From positions 1-14,449 of the forward strand of contig JABDJE010000273.1 of NCBI GenBank assembly GCA_013002625.1: 14,449 bases of DNA, read 5' to 3'. Each line of letters starts with the position of its first letter. Position 1 is the stretch's first letter. The translations under genes were made by a program, and so were the position numbers. Source of the stretch: Saprospiraceae bacterium (GTDB taxonomy: Bacteria; Bacteroidota; Bacteroidia; Chitinophagales; Saprospiraceae). The notes under the pieces were generated by a model. It was not told where the DNA came from and did no database searches. It saw only the letters and a program-made list of their open reading frames with translations. Shown in pieces: positions 13,139 to 14,449 of the stretch.

Positions 13139-14449
13139 TATTAACCCTCGTCCTTAATGGACTGCATGCACAAAATCCTCATGGTGAAGATTTTGTGGTG
13201 GATTGTGCGTCCTGCCACAATCCTGAAGGGTGGTCTATTGCAACGGATACCTTGCATTTTAATCATGACACAACAGCTTTCCCGTTATTGGGTCAACATC
13301 AATTTGTCAATTGTAACAGTTGTCATGTATCCTTAATATTCAGTGAAGCTCCGACCCAATGTGTAGATTGCCATCTTGATATGCACAGTATGTCTGTTGG
13401 CAATGATTGTGCGAGATGTCACAATAATGAAAACTGGTTGGTTGATAATATTCCTGAGCTTCATGAAATGGAAGGTTTTCCACTCGTTGGTCAGCATCAG
13501 GGATTGTTTTGTGTGGATTGTCATCAATCAGAAACACAATTAAGATTTGACAGGATTGGCAATGATTGTGTTAACTGCCACCTTGCAGATTTTGAGATGA
13601 CCGAAAGTCCTGACCATGAAAAAGAAGGCTTCGGAACAGATTGTAGTGCTTGCCATGATTTGTTTGGAAACGACTGGAGCTCTGAGAACTTTAATCATAG
13701 TTTTTTCCCACTGACCTTGGGCCATGATATCGATGACTGTCGCGTGTGCCACCTTACAGAAAGTTACAGTGATGCTTCGCCAGAATGTGTGAGCTGTCAT
13801 CTTGATGACTTTGAATCTACGACCAACCCTGATCACATCAGTGCAGATATAAGTCAGGATTGTATTCAATGTCATACGACCGACCCAGGATGGAAGCCTG
13901 CAGAATTCAGATCGCATGATGTTTTGCATTTTCCGATTTATTCTGGTGCGCATGAAGGAGTATGGACTGAATGTATCGACTGTCATTTGAATCCTGATGA
14001 TTTTTCCACTTTCAGTTGTATTGTATGTCACGAATTGAATGAGACAACAGATGAACATGAAGAGGTAGGTGGATTCGTATTTGAAGATAATGCATGTTTG
14101 GCCTGCCATCCGACCGGAAGTGAGGAAGATAACTTTAATCATGACAACACAAACTTTCCATTAACAGGAGCACATATTGCCCTCGATTGTGCGGCATGTC
14201 ACATGAATGGATTTCAAGGCACACCTACGGATTGTTTTGCATGCCACGACCAGAATTTTCAACAAACATTAAATCCGGATCACGAAGCATTAAATCTGCC
14301 TAATGATTGCATTCAATGCCACACCACTGATCCAGAATGGATGCCTGCCAGTTTTGATATACATGATGACTTTTATCCACTGTTGGGGGCGCACGATATT
14401 ATAAGAAATGATTGTGCTGCATGCCATCAGGGAGATTACGTGAATACAC
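13114..14449 (+). CDS. second multiheme c-type cytochrome, 3' end outside window
   Basis: The frame is open from ATG 13114 to the right edge (445 codons). The start overlaps the previous gene by 25 bases and gives a good signal peptide (MHRLSFAIILTLVLNGLHAQ, cleavage after HAQ). I count 17 CxxCH motifs so far, from CASCH (at 13204) to CAACH (at 14413). Six modules open with FNH, ELH, SHD or IHD and F.L.G.H.....C..CH; starts are near 13258, 13456, 13690, 13906, 14134 and 14353. The links between modules differ from the first cytochrome: several use C..CH..DF......PDH, then C..CH followed by W. This variety is typical of Bacteroidota cytochrome c3-like proteins as I recall. It probably extends the heme wire begun by its partner. 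The complete length and heme number are unknown. Confidence 0.92.
   Translation, partial: MHRLSFAIILTLVLNGLHAQNPHGEDFVVDCASCHNPEGWSIATDTLHFNHDTTAFPLLGQHQFVNCNSCHVSLIFSEAPTQCVDCHLDMHSMSVGNDCARCHNNENWLVDNIPELHEMEGFPLVGQHQGLFCVDCHQSETQLRFDRIGNDCVNCHLADFEMTESPDHEKEGFGTDCSACHDLFGNDWSSENFNHSFFPLTLGHDIDDCRVCHLTESYSDASPECVSCHLDDFESTTNPDHISADISQDCIQCHTTDPGWKPAEFRSHDVLHFPIYSGAHEGVWTECIDCHLNPDDFSTFSCIVCHELNETTDEHEEVGGFVFEDNACLACHPTGSEEDNFNHDNTNFPLTGAHIALDCAACHMNGFQGTPTDCFACHDQNFQQTLNPDHEALNLPNDCIQCHTTDPEWMPASFDIHDDFYPLLGAHDIIRNDCAACHQGDYVNT
13258..14449 (+). repeat. six ~72-78-residue heme modules in the second cytochrome (continuing beyond window)
   Basis: Modules start near 13258, 13456, 13690, 13906, 14134 and 14353, at intervals of 198, 234, 216, 228 and 219 bases. 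The shared core is H......F.L.G.H....C..CH. DNA identity between copies is low by eye, so these are protein-level repeats, not recent DNA duplications. Confidence 0.75.

Noticed and set aside
13540..14142. 200-codon open frame on the minus strand
   Set aside because: It is antisense to the second cytochrome, whose signal peptide and heme motifs are unmistakable. The opposite strand stays open because of the repeated Cys/His codons.
11303..14449. Regular repeats of TGTCAT-like sequence, considered as a CRISPR or DNA satellite
   Set aside because: The repeats are CxxCH codons with diverged DNA between them, conserved only at protein level.

Overview
The window looks like a chromosomal segment from a member of the Bacteroidota. 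AT-rich DNA, a TonB-dependent receptor with a carboxypeptidase-like N-terminal domain, a lipoprotein with an acidic tail after the lipobox cysteine, a DUF2805/TIGR03643 protein, a TPR-plus-class III cyclase sensor and near absence of Shine-Dalgarno sequences all point there. I cannot place it below phylum. There are no RNA genes, insertion sequences, phage genes or CRISPR arrays, and no gene-free stretch over 300 bases.

Left half (1-7391, all minus strand). From right to left: a family III CoA-transferase (6351-7391); a periplasmic TPR sensor joined to a class III adenylate cyclase (4134-6278); a secreted protein of unknown function (3257-4039) followed 4 bases later by a small membrane protein (2938-3252); a DUF2805 protein (2579-2860); and a three-gene set that looks like an outer-membrane metal uptake locus. 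That set is a His/Cys-rich exported protein (2160-2519, with no ordinary start codon before its signal sequence), a lipoprotein (1545-2090) and a TonB-dependent receptor that runs off the left edge (1-1543).

Right half (7460-14449, all plus strand). galK (7460-8575) is followed by a 93-base gap with three short inverted repeats, then a small exported His-containing protein (8669-9058).

The most notable part is 9129-14449, a tightly packed electron-transfer operon. It encodes a membrane cytochrome b with two pairs of histidines spaced for hemes, an N-terminally anchored iron-sulfur flavoprotein, a 23-heme c-type cytochrome, and a second multiheme cytochrome with 17 heme motifs before the right edge. 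Gaps between genes are 3 and 2 bases, and the two cytochromes overlap by 25. The layout suggests electrons moving between cytosolic NAD(P)H and a long periplasmic or extracellular heme wire, through flavin, iron-sulfur centres and a transmembrane heme pair.

The flavoprotein is odd in two ways. Each of its two ferredoxin motifs has the second cysteine replaced (Ser and His), and the closing FAD-binding segment usually found at the C-terminus of thioredoxin-reductase-like proteins lies before the first Rossmann motif, so the fold appears circularly permuted.
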